Part shown: positions 1 through 6,679 of the stretch, piece after piece
How the letters are laid out: each line of letters begins with the position of its first letter
How positions within the stretch are numbered: position 1 is the stretch's first letter
Origin: Desulfarculales bacterium UBA702
Lineage (GTDB): Bacteria > Desulfobacterota > Syntrophobacteria > Syntrophobacterales > Syntrophobacteraceae
Length of the DNA stretch: 12,734 bases
Direction: 5' to 3'
NCBI GenBank assembly: GCA_002298165.1
Contig: DBMI01000092.1
Location: 1-12,734 of the forward strand
Made by a program: the position numbers and the translations under genes
Notes under the pieces: model-generated
Database searches by the model: none
Told to the model about the DNA's origin: nothing
Seen by the model: the letters and a program-made list of their open reading frames with translations, nothing else

Positions 1-579
1 GGGTCTGTTGAAAGCCGTGATCAATACCTGAACACGGCGCTTTCCGCAAACCCGGAGATTTCATCCGCGAAGGCATCGGTTTCAAAAGCCAAGCACGGAG
101 TGGATGCGGCCCGCTATGAATACATCCCCGATGTAACTCTTTTCGCCGCTAACACCTACCAGGATGGCGCGTCGTTTGCGAAAAACAATGTCGGTACATT
201 CGGGGTCATGATGAAATGGGATATCTGGGACTGGGGCAAACGCGGCGCCGTTGTGGGTGAACGCAGGGCCCAACTGTCGCAGGCAAAGGAGAACCTTCGC
301 AGAGTAAATGACGATGTAACGGTCGAACTGGAAAAGGCATACAGGAAGCTTGACAATACAAGGAGCATGCTGGAAGTCGCCCGGGAAGCCCTGGCGCTCC
401 AAAAGGAAAGATTGCGCCTGATGACCGACCAGATCAAAACCTCGACCGCCGGCTACGCGAAATATAACGAGGCGGTCGCGGCCGTCAAGAAGGCCGAATC
501 AGACGAACTCCAGGCGCGCCTGAGCTGCGATCTTGCCGTAGCGGACCTCAATCGGATTGCGGGTACCTACGGGCGTTGA
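1..579 (+). CDS. TolC-family outer membrane efflux protein, C-terminal part (5' truncated by window)
   Basis: The reading frame is open from the first base and runs 192 codons to a TGA, so only the C-terminal part is present; TolC-family proteins are usually about 420-480 residues. The family forms trimeric outer-membrane beta-barrels with long periplasmic alpha-helical tunnels, serving RND/ABC efflux pumps or type I secretion. What is visible fits the second OEP repeat: an NPEI-like helix start (YLNTALSANPEISSAKA), an amphipathic strand region containing WDIWDWGKR (compare the usual W-x-(L/I)-F-(D/N)-x-G motif), then long Ala/Glu/Arg/Leu-rich helices ending in LAVADLNRIAG, the typical 'L..A...L....G' end. 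Heptad-like helix composition supports the assignment. No inner-membrane pump or adaptor gene is in the window; partners would lie upstream. The next gene starts 100 bases downstream on the same strand. Confidence 0.85.
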   Translation, partial: GSVESRDQYLNTALSANPEISSAKASVSKAKHGVDAARYEYIPDVTLFAANTYQDGASFAKNNVGTFGVMMKWDIWDWGKRGAVVGERRAQLSQAKENLRRVNDDVTVELEKAYRKLDNTRSMLEVAREALALQKERLRLMTDQIKTSTAGYAKYNEAVAAVKKAESDELQARLSCDLAVADLNRIAGTYGR

Positions 580-679
580 GAGCTGTCAGTGCACTTGGAT
601 AAATCGGAAGTCGTTTTTTGGGAGTGCCTGCCGGCGTCCCTTTGGGGAATGCGATCGTCAGGAATGAAAGTTAGTCGCC

Positions 680-1579
680 ATGGATATGACCGAGGTTTCA
701 GAATTGATTTGCCCACGGAATTTCCCGGCCGAATCCTGGAAAAGGATTGTGGCAAACCTCTCCTTGATCACTGTAGGGAACCTCATTTATGCGGCGGGAC
801 TCAACAGTATAATAATACCGCAGCACTTCTTGAGCGGCGGAGCCATGGGCATCGCCCTGATCGCTCATTATCTAATCCCGGTGCTTAATACCGGATACGC
901 TTACCTTTTGATCAATATTCCATTTTTCCTTCTCGGCTGGTTCACTATTAGCAAAAGATTTATCCTCTATTCGGCCTACGGCGTCCTTTCGTTGTCGGCC
1001 ATTACCGCATTTGGCAACTTTGGGGCGATCAAGGTCGTCAATCCCATTCTGGCAGCCATACTGGGGGGAATAGTCTGCGGGGCCGGCTGCGGGATGGTCC
1101 TGAGGTCCCAGGGATCGGCGGGTGGTCTCGACATCCTTTCTGTTTACATAAATAAAAAACTGGGGCTGCGAATCGGGATTACGAAAACGCTGGTCAGCGC
1201 AATTGTGCTTGGCTCAGGGGCTATTTTCCTCGATTTCGAGGCTGCCCTCTACTCGTTGATCTATGTGTTTACGAGCGGAAAAGTCCTCGATGCGGTGCTG
1301 ACCGGATTCAATGAGAGGAAATCTGTTCTCATAATCTCGGACCGCCACGAAGAAATAGCATCCGGGATACTTTCCAGACTGCGCCGCGGCGTTACATACC
1401 TCGAGGGTTGCGGGGGATTTTCGGGGAAGGGAAAACGGGTCATCTTCAGCATAATTACAATGACGGAGCTTTCCAAGCTCAAACAGTTGGTCTTTGATAT
1501 CGATCCCGCTGCTTTCATGGTGCTGCATGATACATTGGAGGTGATCGGACACAGGCATGGCAAGTTGAAGATATACTGA
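680..1579 (+). CDS. YitT family membrane protein with C-terminal DUF2179 domain
   Basis: This 299-residue protein matches the YitT architecture: an N-terminal membrane part of about five hydrophobic helices (roughly residues 25-45, 52-70, 73-90, 95-140, 168-200) followed by a soluble DUF2179 domain (about 213-290). Family signatures seen are PQHFLSGGAMG near residues 47-57, RSQGSAGGLDIL at 142-153 (the conserved R-x-x-G-S-x-G-G-x-D-I motif) and, in DUF2179, RGVTYLEGCGGFSGKGKRVI at 237-254, the 'RGVT...G.GG.SGK.K.V' block. The molecular function of the family is not established; it is an inner-membrane protein. The ATG is the first one after an in-frame stop 15 bases upstream, so the start is well bounded, but the ribosome binding site is weak (AGGA lies about 16 bases upstream). 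It shares strand with the TolC-like gene but has no visible functional link to it. Confidence 0.88.
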   Translation: MDMTEVSELICPRNFPAESWKRIVANLSLITVGNLIYAAGLNSIIIPQHFLSGGAMGIALIAHYLIPVLNTGYAYLLINIPFFLLGWFTISKRFILYSAYGVLSLSAITAFGNFGAIKVVNPILAAILGGIVCGAGCGMVLRSQGSAGGLDILSVYINKKLGLRIGITKTLVSAIVLGSGAIFLDFEAALYSLIYVFTSGKVLDAVLTGFNERKSVLIISDRHEEIASGILSRLRRGVTYLEGCGGFSGKGKRVIFSIITMTELSKLKQLVFDIDPAAFMVLHDTLEVIGHRHGKLKIY

Positions 1580-1791
1580 CCATAATTAAATCTTGGTACA
1601 GGCGGCTGAAGCAGAGCCCCTCCTTTGCTGCTGTCAAAGACTGCTAAAGCAATTTCATTCTGGAGTAATCTACCGATCTCCCGGTGCAATCCGCCGTAGT
1701 GTATGTGGTAGGCAAGAACCACTATGAGTAGTATCGCGAGAACCAGATTTTGATATCATCCAACAGGTTGTCTTAGAATGTAAATAGCGAA
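1580..1791. other. Spacer between convergent genes, no supported gene
   Basis: This short stretch separates the 3' end of the YitT gene from the terminator of the convergent PEP-CTERM gene. On the minus strand a frame covering about 1261-1755 encodes a hydrophobic run (LVLAILLIVVLAY) followed by HIHYGGLHREIGRLLQNEIALAVFDSSKGG, but it has no ATG start or clear ribosome binding site and runs on antisense into the YitT gene. I treat it as non-coding or at most a decayed remnant. Confidence 0.3.
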
Positions 1792-1824
1792 TAAAAAAAG
1801 GCAGAGCCATTGCTGACCCTGCCT
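1792..1824 (-). terminator. Intrinsic terminator of the PEP-CTERM gene
   Basis: Read on the minus strand, the sequence is AGGCAG, a 14-base loop region, then CTGCCT, followed directly by seven T residues. The 6-bp perfect stem (1799-1804 with 1819-1824, extendable inward by G-T and G-C pairs) plus T-tract is a textbook Rho-independent terminator. It sits about 35 bases past the stop codon of the PEP-CTERM gene and suggests that gene is transcribed alone. Confidence 0.8.
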
Positions 1825-1858
1825 GTTCTGTTAAAGTTTTCTGACATTGCCGTGATGA

Positions 1859-2464
1859 TTAGACCCGTTTTCTCAATCCGTATGCGCCAAGACCTGCCAG
1901 ACCCGCCCCGAAGAGGAGAAGGGTTGAGGGTTCCGGGACTGGCTGCAGGTCGCCGCTCAGCTTCATGTCAAAAAAGGATGATCCGCCATGATCCTCCGCG
2001 ACAACCTGTATTGTATTCACGCCTACAATAAACACATTCGGATTAACAGCAAAGGAGTACTCCCAATAAGATGTATATCCTTCCGCATTTTGACGGACAA
2101 CTTCCAACCCATTTATGAAGACTGCAAAACCATTATCCGAGGCTGCGTTGAGTGTCAGCGAGCCGTTAAAGATACCATTTACACTTATCTGTTTTTGCAG
2201 GGCAAGATCGGTATTTATGCCCCAATAAGTATTATGAGAAAGGCCGCCGGCACTGCCAAAGGCGGCATTGCCGTTGGACCATGCAAGCGAACCCCAGCCG
2301 ATGGAACCATAATTAAAAGTGTTCCAAACAGGCCATAAATCCTGACTGAGGGTACTATATTGCCAGCTGTCCCCTTGGTTTATTATTGTCACGGGTGCGG
2401 AATAAGCGGCTGTAGCACCAAGTAGCAGACACCCAAATATTACCCCCAATAGAACTTTTTTCAT
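1859..2464 (-). CDS. PEP-CTERM sorting domain protein (exported)
   Basis: The 201-residue product has an N-terminal signal peptide (MKKVLLGVIFGCLLLGATAAYS, probable cleavage after SA near 22-23) and a classic C-terminal PEP-CTERM signal: VPEPST at 176-181, a hydrophobic helix at about 182-197, and terminal RKR. Such proteins are exported, then processed by an exosortase (EpsH/XrtA type) and placed at the cell surface or in extracellular matrix. The mature part is rich in Asn, Gly, Ser and aromatics. It contains SDNGFAVFINGLEVV at about 109-123, resembling the exposed strand seen in carbohydrate-binding beta-sandwich domains; that resemblance is only suggestive and the ligand is unknown. The start is supported by GAGAGGAA ending 6-7 bases before the ATG. 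The gene stands alone, with its own terminator and a sigma-54-like promoter. No exosortase or EPS gene is in the window. Confidence 0.9.
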   Translation of the reverse strand: MKKVLLGVIFGCLLLGATAAYSAPVTIINQGDSWQYSTLSQDLWPVWNTFNYGSIGWGSLAWSNGNAAFGSAGGLSHNTYWGINTDLALQKQISVNGIFNGSLTLNAASDNGFAVFINGLEVVRQNAEGYTSYWEYSFAVNPNVFIVGVNTIQVVAEDHGGSSFFDMKLSGDLQPVPEPSTLLLFGAGLAGLGAYGLRKRV

Positions 2465-2470
2465 GAAGTG

Positions 2471-2478
2471 TTCCTCTC
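2471..2478 (-). promoter_or_regulatory. Ribosome binding site of the PEP-CTERM gene
   Basis: On the minus strand GAGAGGAA precedes the ATG at 2464 with an AGGA-to-ATG spacing of about 7 bases. It fixes the start codon and places the signal peptide at the very N-terminus. Confidence 0.75.
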
Positions 2479-2500
2479 AATCTATTATCCAGTCGGTTCC

Positions 2501-2529
2501 AGTATAATGTCCGCCAATATTCATGAGAA
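2501..2529 (-). promoter_or_regulatory. Possible sigma-70-type promoter of the PEP-CTERM gene (alternative)
   Basis: On the minus strand TTCTCA (2529-2524) and TATACT (2506-2501) are separated by 17 bases, matching TTGACA at 4/6 and TATAAT at 5/6. This is a weaker competing explanation to the sigma-54-like site further upstream; both could operate. Confidence 0.3.
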
Positions 2530-2572
2530 GAGCGGGCAAGCACTTATCGAATGTTTTCTGGACGTTACAGCT

Positions 2573-2588
2573 AGCAACGCCCATGCCA
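2573..2588 (-). promoter_or_regulatory. Sigma-54 (RpoN) -24/-12 promoter upstream of the PEP-CTERM gene
   Basis: On the minus strand the sequence reads TGGCATG-GGCG-TTGCT. This fits the sigma-54 consensus TGGCA(C/T)G-N4-TTGC(A/T) at every key position and with exact spacing (-24 element 2588-2582, -12 element 2577-2573). The predicted transcription start is near 2562, giving a leader of about 100 bases before the ATG at 2464. Sigma-54 control of PEP-CTERM genes through the PrsK/PrsR two-component system is known in other bacteria that make exosortase-sorted proteins, so the site fits the gene behind it. No clear enhancer dyad was identified upstream. Confidence 0.65.
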
Positions 2589-2954
2589 CGAGGAATGTCG
2601 ATCTGTCATCTAGAGGAAAATCTGCGGCTTATGTCTTGGCAGCGAATGAGTTCGGGTTAATCATGAGGCGTGTTCTGTAAACTTTTTCGACAATTAATTC
2701 AGGGCTGGCCCCCGCCCTAGCTCCACGGTTGGCTTGGAACAAGGTTTCTAAATGGAATCCATAAGCGTAAAGAAAACCTACAGTGGTTACCCATGCAATG
2801 AAGCCGTTGGGGTTTGGGAGTATCAAAATCTGTAGCTTTCCTTGTGGCGCCATGTTCTAAAAAGGATACGAGTAATTATTCTGGAAAAAATCTATTCCTG
2901 TAGGCATAAAGATATAAGAACCTGGCATAAACTCCATGAACGGGACCGGCGCAC

Positions 2955-4337
2955 ATGATTGAAAGAGCTTTGTTAAGCGAGTTCCAAAAGATAGTGGGCA
3001 GGGAGAATGTCTTCCATGAAGAGACCGACCTGCTCTCCTATTCCTATGATGCGGCTGTTCTGGATCAGGTGCTCCCGGCGCTCGCCATGAGGCCGGTATC
3101 AGGCGAGGCACTGGGACAGGCAATACGGCTCTGCAACGAAAACGGTCTTCCACTGACCGTTCGCGGCGCTGGGACAAACCTCAGCGGAGGCACTATCCCA
3201 AATGAGGGTGGTGTAGTCATCCTCACCACAGCTCTAAACAGGATTATCGAGATAAATGAAGGCGATCTCTTTGCCATTGTCGAACCCGGAGTGGTGACCG
3301 CCAAGTTTGCCGCTGCCGTCGAATCGAAAGGTCTTTTCTATCCACCCGACCCCGGCAGCCAGGCAGTCTCGACGTTGGGAGGAAACGTAGCCGAAAACGC
3401 CGGCGGACTGCGCGGCTTGAGATACGGGGTGACCAGGGACTATGTAATGGGTCTCGAGTTCTTCGATCCTGACGGCGAGTTGGTAAAAGCGGGTGCCCGC
3501 ACCGTAAAGTGCGTCACGGGCTACAACCTCGGAGGCCTGCTTGTGGGATCGGAGGGCACACTGGGGGTTTTTAACCGGATAATCCTCAAGCTCATCCCCA
3601 TGCCTGCAGCCAAAAAAGCTATGATGGCGGTCTTCGACGACGTCCTGAAGGCGTCTGAAACGGTCTCATCGATTATCGCGAATCGCATTGTGCCGGTCAC
3701 CCTGGAATTCATGGACAATTTCACCATCAGGGCAGTAGAGGACTTCAGCCATGTCGGGCTGCCCACTGATGCGGCTGCTCTGCTTCTGATCGAAGTTGAC
3801 GGACATCCCGTCCAGGTGGCGGATGATGCGGCAAGGGTGGAAGAGCTGTGCCGCCGGATGGGTGCCATGGAAGTGCGGGTAGCTGAAACCGCCCAGGAAC
3901 GCGACAAGGTATGGGAGGCCAGGCGGGCCGCGCTCTCGGCGCTTTCCAGGGTCAGGCCGACTACTGTTTTGGAGGATGCAACGGTCCCCAGGAGCAAGAT
4001 TCCGGAGATGATCGAAAGTATAGAAGCAATCGCCAGGAAGTTCGACCTTAAGATCGGGACTTTCGGACATGCCGGTGATGGGAACCTTCACCCCACAATA
4101 CTTACCGACCGCCGCGATGCGCAGGAATGGTCCAGGGTCGAGCATGCAATTGACGCGATTTTTGAAAAGGCCCTGGAACTTGGCGGTACTCTGTCAGGCG
4201 AGCATGGAATAGGGATTGCGAAATCCCGTTTTATGGAAAAAGAAACCGGCAGGGGCACAATTGCATACTCACGGCGGATAAAGGCAGCACTCGATCCGAA
4301 AAACATCCTGAACCCCGGTAAAATAATAGGAGGCTGA
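2955..4337 (+). CDS. glcD: FAD-linked 2-hydroxyacid dehydrogenase, GlcD-like (glycolate/D-lactate oxidase subunit)
   Basis: The 460-residue protein is full length for the GlcD family, which oxidises a 2-hydroxyacid such as glycolate or D-lactate to the 2-oxoacid at an FAD. An FAD_binding_4 (PCMH-type) domain covers about residues 38-178, with RGAGTNLSGG (70-79) and the pyrophosphate-binding run PPDPGSQAVSTLGGN (130-144). The FAD-oxidase C-terminal domain covers about 215-455, with GHAGDGNLHP (371-380) and GEHGIG (415-420) as its signatures and the usual end DPKNILNPGKI. The ATG is bounded by an in-frame stop 18 bases upstream; the ribosome binding site is weak. The downstream glcF-like gene begins 9 bases after the stop, so the two are almost certainly cotranscribed and form one complex. 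Substrate cannot be told from sequence alone; D-lactate and glycolate are the leading options. Confidence 0.92.
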   Translation: MIERALLSEFQKIVGRENVFHEETDLLSYSYDAAVLDQVLPALAMRPVSGEALGQAIRLCNENGLPLTVRGAGTNLSGGTIPNEGGVVILTTALNRIIEINEGDLFAIVEPGVVTAKFAAAVESKGLFYPPDPGSQAVSTLGGNVAENAGGLRGLRYGVTRDYVMGLEFFDPDGELVKAGARTVKCVTGYNLGGLLVGSEGTLGVFNRIILKLIPMPAAKKAMMAVFDDVLKASETVSSIIANRIVPVTLEFMDNFTIRAVEDFSHVGLPTDAAALLLIEVDGHPVQVADDAARVEELCRRMGAMEVRVAETAQERDKVWEARRAALSALSRVRPTTVLEDATVPRSKIPEMIESIEAIARKFDLKIGTFGHAGDGNLHPTILTDRRDAQEWSRVEHAIDAIFEKALELGGTLSGEHGIGIAKSRFMEKETGRGTIAYSRRIKAALDPKNILNPGKIIGG

Positions 4338-4346
4338 GGCTGACCG

Positions 4347-5642
4347 ATGTACGACCTCAAAGAATTGGCAAAACTCGTACGGCAGCTCGAAAACCAGCTC
4401 ATCACCTGCATGCGCTGCGGTATGTGCCAGGCGGTCTGCCCGGTTTTCGCGGAAACGGGGCGTGAAAGTGACGTGGCCCGCGGAAAGCTCGCGCTGCTCG
4501 ATGCCTTGATAAAGGAACTCTTTAAGCAGCCCGACGGCGTAAGTGACCGCCTCAATCACTGCCTCCTTTGCGGCTCATGTGGCGCAAATTGTCCCAGTGG
4601 CGTGAAGGTACTGGACATTTTTATAAAGGCTCGGGCTATCCTTGCCGGATATATGGGCCTGAGCCCCGCCAAACGGCTGATATTCCGGGGAGTTCTGTCA
4701 CACCCCCGCTCTTTTGACCGCCTCATGGAATGGGGGGCAAGTTTTCAGGGAGCGTTTATCAAGCCCGCTGACCGGCTCCTCGGCACATCCTGCGGCAGAT
4801 TTTCGTTCCCTCTGGCCAACCGCCACTTCAAGGCCCTTGCTTCCGTCCCATTTCATAACCTGGCTGATGCCCTCGACACTACAGGAAAATCAGGGGTTAA
4901 GGTCGGCTTTTTCACCGGATGCGTCATCGACAAGATATTTCCGAATATCGGCCTTTCAGTTGTGCGCAGCCTCAAACATCACGAGATCGGGATTTTTCTT
5001 CCCCAAAACCAGGGATGCTGCGGTATCCCGGCGCTTTCATCAGGAGATACGACTGCATTCTCCCGCCTCGTCAGGCACAACCTCGAAATTTTTTCAGCCC
5101 AAAAACTCGATTACCTGGTTACCTCCTGCGCCACGTGCACTTCCACGATCAAGAAGCTCTGGACCTTGATGGCATCTGATTTCAGCGAGTCGGAACAGTC
5201 CCAAATTCGGACAATCGCCGATAAAACCGTGGATATCAGCCAGTTCCTGGTTGATGTTGCAGGTGCGAAACAGGTTTCGGCCTCCCAGGGAAATGAGGCT
5301 CAAACCATCTCCTACCACGACCCGTGCCATCTCAAAAAATCTTTGGGCATATCGGAGCAGCCAAGGAAGCTCATATCAGCAAATCCCGCGTACCGCCTCA
5401 AGGAAATGGCCGAGGCCGACCGCTGCTGCGGCTGCGGAGGGAGTTTCAATCTCCAGCACTATGAAATCTCGTCATCCATAGGCAAACGGAAGCGAGACAA
5501 CATAGTCGCAACTGATTGTACAACCGTGGCGACCGGCTGCCCCGCGTGTATGCTTCAGATAAGCGATATGCTCTCGCAGGAGGGGGATCGCATTGAGGTG
5601 AAGCATGTAATCGAAATCTACGCGGATTCATTGGAGGATTGA
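4347..5642 (+). CDS. glcF: GlcF-like iron-sulfur subunit with two CCG domains
   Basis: The 431-residue protein carries two 4Fe-4S ferredoxin motifs near the N-terminus, C21-x2-C24-x2-C27-x3-C31-P and C72-x2-C75-x2-C78-x3-C82-P, followed by two CCG (heterodisulfide-reductase-like) modules. The first module has GC at 191-192, CCG at 224-226 and C261-x2-C264. The second has C327 in DPCH, C360-C361-G-C363 and C398-x2-C401. This is the order of glycolate oxidase GlcF and related lactate dehydrogenase subunits, which take electrons from the FAD subunit and hand them to a quinone or another carrier. AGGAGG at 4329-4334, inside the end of the preceding gene, serves as ribosome binding site. No GlcE-type second FAD subunit lies between or beside the two genes. 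All expected cysteines are present, so the subunit looks functional. Confidence 0.93.
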   Translation: MYDLKELAKLVRQLENQLITCMRCGMCQAVCPVFAETGRESDVARGKLALLDALIKELFKQPDGVSDRLNHCLLCGSCGANCPSGVKVLDIFIKARAILAGYMGLSPAKRLIFRGVLSHPRSFDRLMEWGASFQGAFIKPADRLLGTSCGRFSFPLANRHFKALASVPFHNLADALDTTGKSGVKVGFFTGCVIDKIFPNIGLSVVRSLKHHEIGIFLPQNQGCCGIPALSSGDTTAFSRLVRHNLEIFSAQKLDYLVTSCATCTSTIKKLWTLMASDFSESEQSQIRTIADKTVDISQFLVDVAGAKQVSASQGNEAQTISYHDPCHLKKSLGISEQPRKLISANPAYRLKEMAEADRCCGCGGSFNLQHYEISSSIGKRKRDNIVATDCTTVATGCPACMLQISDMLSQEGDRIEVKHVIEIYADSLED

Positions 5643-5890
5643 AGTCCTTAAGAACTCAGATCCTGAATTTCTTTCAATTCTCCTTTAAGTTGGTGATTCC
5701 TATTCCTCTGAATCTTCTGTAGAATCGCAAAAAAATCGTGGTGTGCGTTGATCGATTCGGATCAAGGGCAACCAAATCGGTAGGGGTGATACATCCAATC
5801 TTCTAACTCCCCTCTTGAACCGTCACGGCGACAAAAAGCCATTGCCCATGTCATCCATTTATAAATTAGCCAGTCCTTGGCGGGTCTACC

Positions 5891-6574
5891 ATGCATATAC
5901 CAGTTAGCTTTTACATTCGCTTTTGGTTATTAAACACTTGTCTAGCTTCAGCAACCGGTGTAGTGCTTATTTTACTTCTGCCTATATACAGCATTGTCGG
6001 GTTCTGGTCGATGATGATCGCTCCATGTCTGTACCAATTCATCATGTTTAAAATATTTTTCGGAAACCGGCGAGGGGATTTTGAGTATGAATACAAGCTG
6101 TATTTGACAGATGCACATATTCGGAGTGCTGTGCTGCATTTGTATGGAATACGAAAGCTGACTCACTATATTCTAGATCAGACGAGCCAATTAAGCTCAG
6201 CCAGCAAAGATATAATACTTGGCGTCCTCAAAGGATCAGCATATACCCAAGACATGCATCTCGAGGCAGATATTTACATAAAGCTTGCTGAGCTTTACTC
6301 CAAAGATGAAGACTATGAAAAAGAAAGAAGTTTTCTGGGAAAAGCAGTAGAAGTACAACCACACGGTTTAATAGCTAACTTCCGGCTAGCCGTCTCGTTT
6401 GAGAAATCAGGCAATGCTGAAAGCGCAATTAAGCATTATAAGTCTGCGTTGCAGGACCCCTCACTAACCTCCAATCAACTTAAGGAGTTTATCACATCGC
6501 ATATTTCACGAGTCGTTGTGGATGGGCCCAGGGAAAAACCTCCTCTCCCTGGATTGCGATATCTTACGTGGTGA
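5891..6574 (+). CDS. Membrane-anchored TPR-repeat protein, function unknown
   Basis: The 227-residue product is not one I can name. It has two adjacent hydrophobic segments (about residues 9-31 and 34-57) forming a likely N-terminal hairpin anchor, a charged linker, and two TPR-like helical repeats at about 125-157 (ADIYIKLAELYSKDEDYEKE...) and 158-190 (GLIANFRLAVSFEKSGNAESA...), which carry typical TPR spacing of small and bulky residues. The protein ends in a basic/proline motif, GPREKPPLPGLRYLTW, that looks constrained rather than random. TPRs usually bind other proteins, so an adaptor role at the membrane is possible. The gene is visibly richer in A/T than its neighbours, and only a weak GGCGGG precedes the ATG. 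It is convergent with the CoA-transferase gene and has no operon partner. Confidence 0.65.
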   Translation: MHIPVSFYIRFWLLNTCLASATGVVLILLLPIYSIVGFWSMMIAPCLYQFIMFKIFFGNRRGDFEYEYKLYLTDAHIRSAVLHLYGIRKLTHYILDQTSQLSSASKDIILGVLKGSAYTQDMHLEADIYIKLAELYSKDEDYEKERSFLGKAVEVQPHGLIANFRLAVSFEKSGNAESAIKHYKSALQDPSLTSNQLKEFITSHISRVVVDGPREKPPLPGLRYLTW

Positions 6575-6616
6575 TCAAACCTGCCCGGGGCGAAGGAATA
6601 TAGATGTCGTGGAGAA

Positions 6617-6673
6617 TTTAATTCCTTAATTATCTAAATTCTTCAATTCATTAATTCCCCAATTCGTCAACTC
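6617..6673. repeat. Degenerate tandem ~8-bp repeat, consensus near NTYAATTC
   Basis: Seven consecutive units can be laid out: TTTAATTC, CTTAATTA, TCTAAATTC (9 bases), TTCAATTC, ATTAATTC, CCCAATTC and GTCAACTC. The block sits between the 3' ends of two convergent genes. It also contains a 7-bp inverted repeat, GAATTTA at 6614-6620 with TAAATTC at 6635-6641. No protein is encoded. It could be a slipped-strand microsatellite-like remnant or help end transcription from both sides. Confidence 0.6.
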
Positions 6674-6679
6674 CCAAAT

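Larger units (their letters stand above)
2465..2954. other. 490-bp divergent spacer between the PEP-CTERM gene and the glcD-like gene
   Basis: The spacer holds the PEP-CTERM leader and its candidate promoters (about 2465-2590). The rest has no gene I can support. Short frames on both strands (for example 2468-2680 on plus and 2629-2853 on minus) lack a ribosome binding site and recognisable domain. A GC-rich dyad (AGGGC at 2701-2705 with GCCCT at 2714-2718) has no T-tract and is not called a terminator. The promoter of the glcD-like gene must lie here, but I could not pick convincing -35/-10 boxes. Confidence 0.5.

Noticed and set aside
1261..1755. Minus-strand frame with a hydrophobic run and HIHYGGLHREIGRLL.
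   Set aside because: No ATG or ribosome binding site; most of it is antisense to the well-supported YitT gene.
2468..2680. 70-codon plus-strand frame overlapping the PEP-CTERM promoter region.
   Set aside because: It covers the sigma-54-like site and leader of the opposite gene, with no domain or ribosome binding site.
2701..2718. GC-rich dyad AGGGC/GCCCT.
   Set aside because: Only 5 bp perfect and no T-tract on either strand, so neither a terminator nor a clear operator.
2629..2853. 74-codon minus-strand frame in the PEP-CTERM/glcD spacer.
   Set aside because: No recognisable domain and no clear ribosome binding site; composition does not stand out as coding.
3521..4145. Long antisense frames (about 158 codons each) inside the glcD-like gene.
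   Set aside because: Shadows of a strong coding gene; Ser/Arg/Pro-rich translations with no domain.
5748..5765. TTGATC-GATTCG-GATCAA inverted repeat downstream of glcF.
   Set aside because: Six-base arms without a T-run; could be an operator but nothing else supports it.
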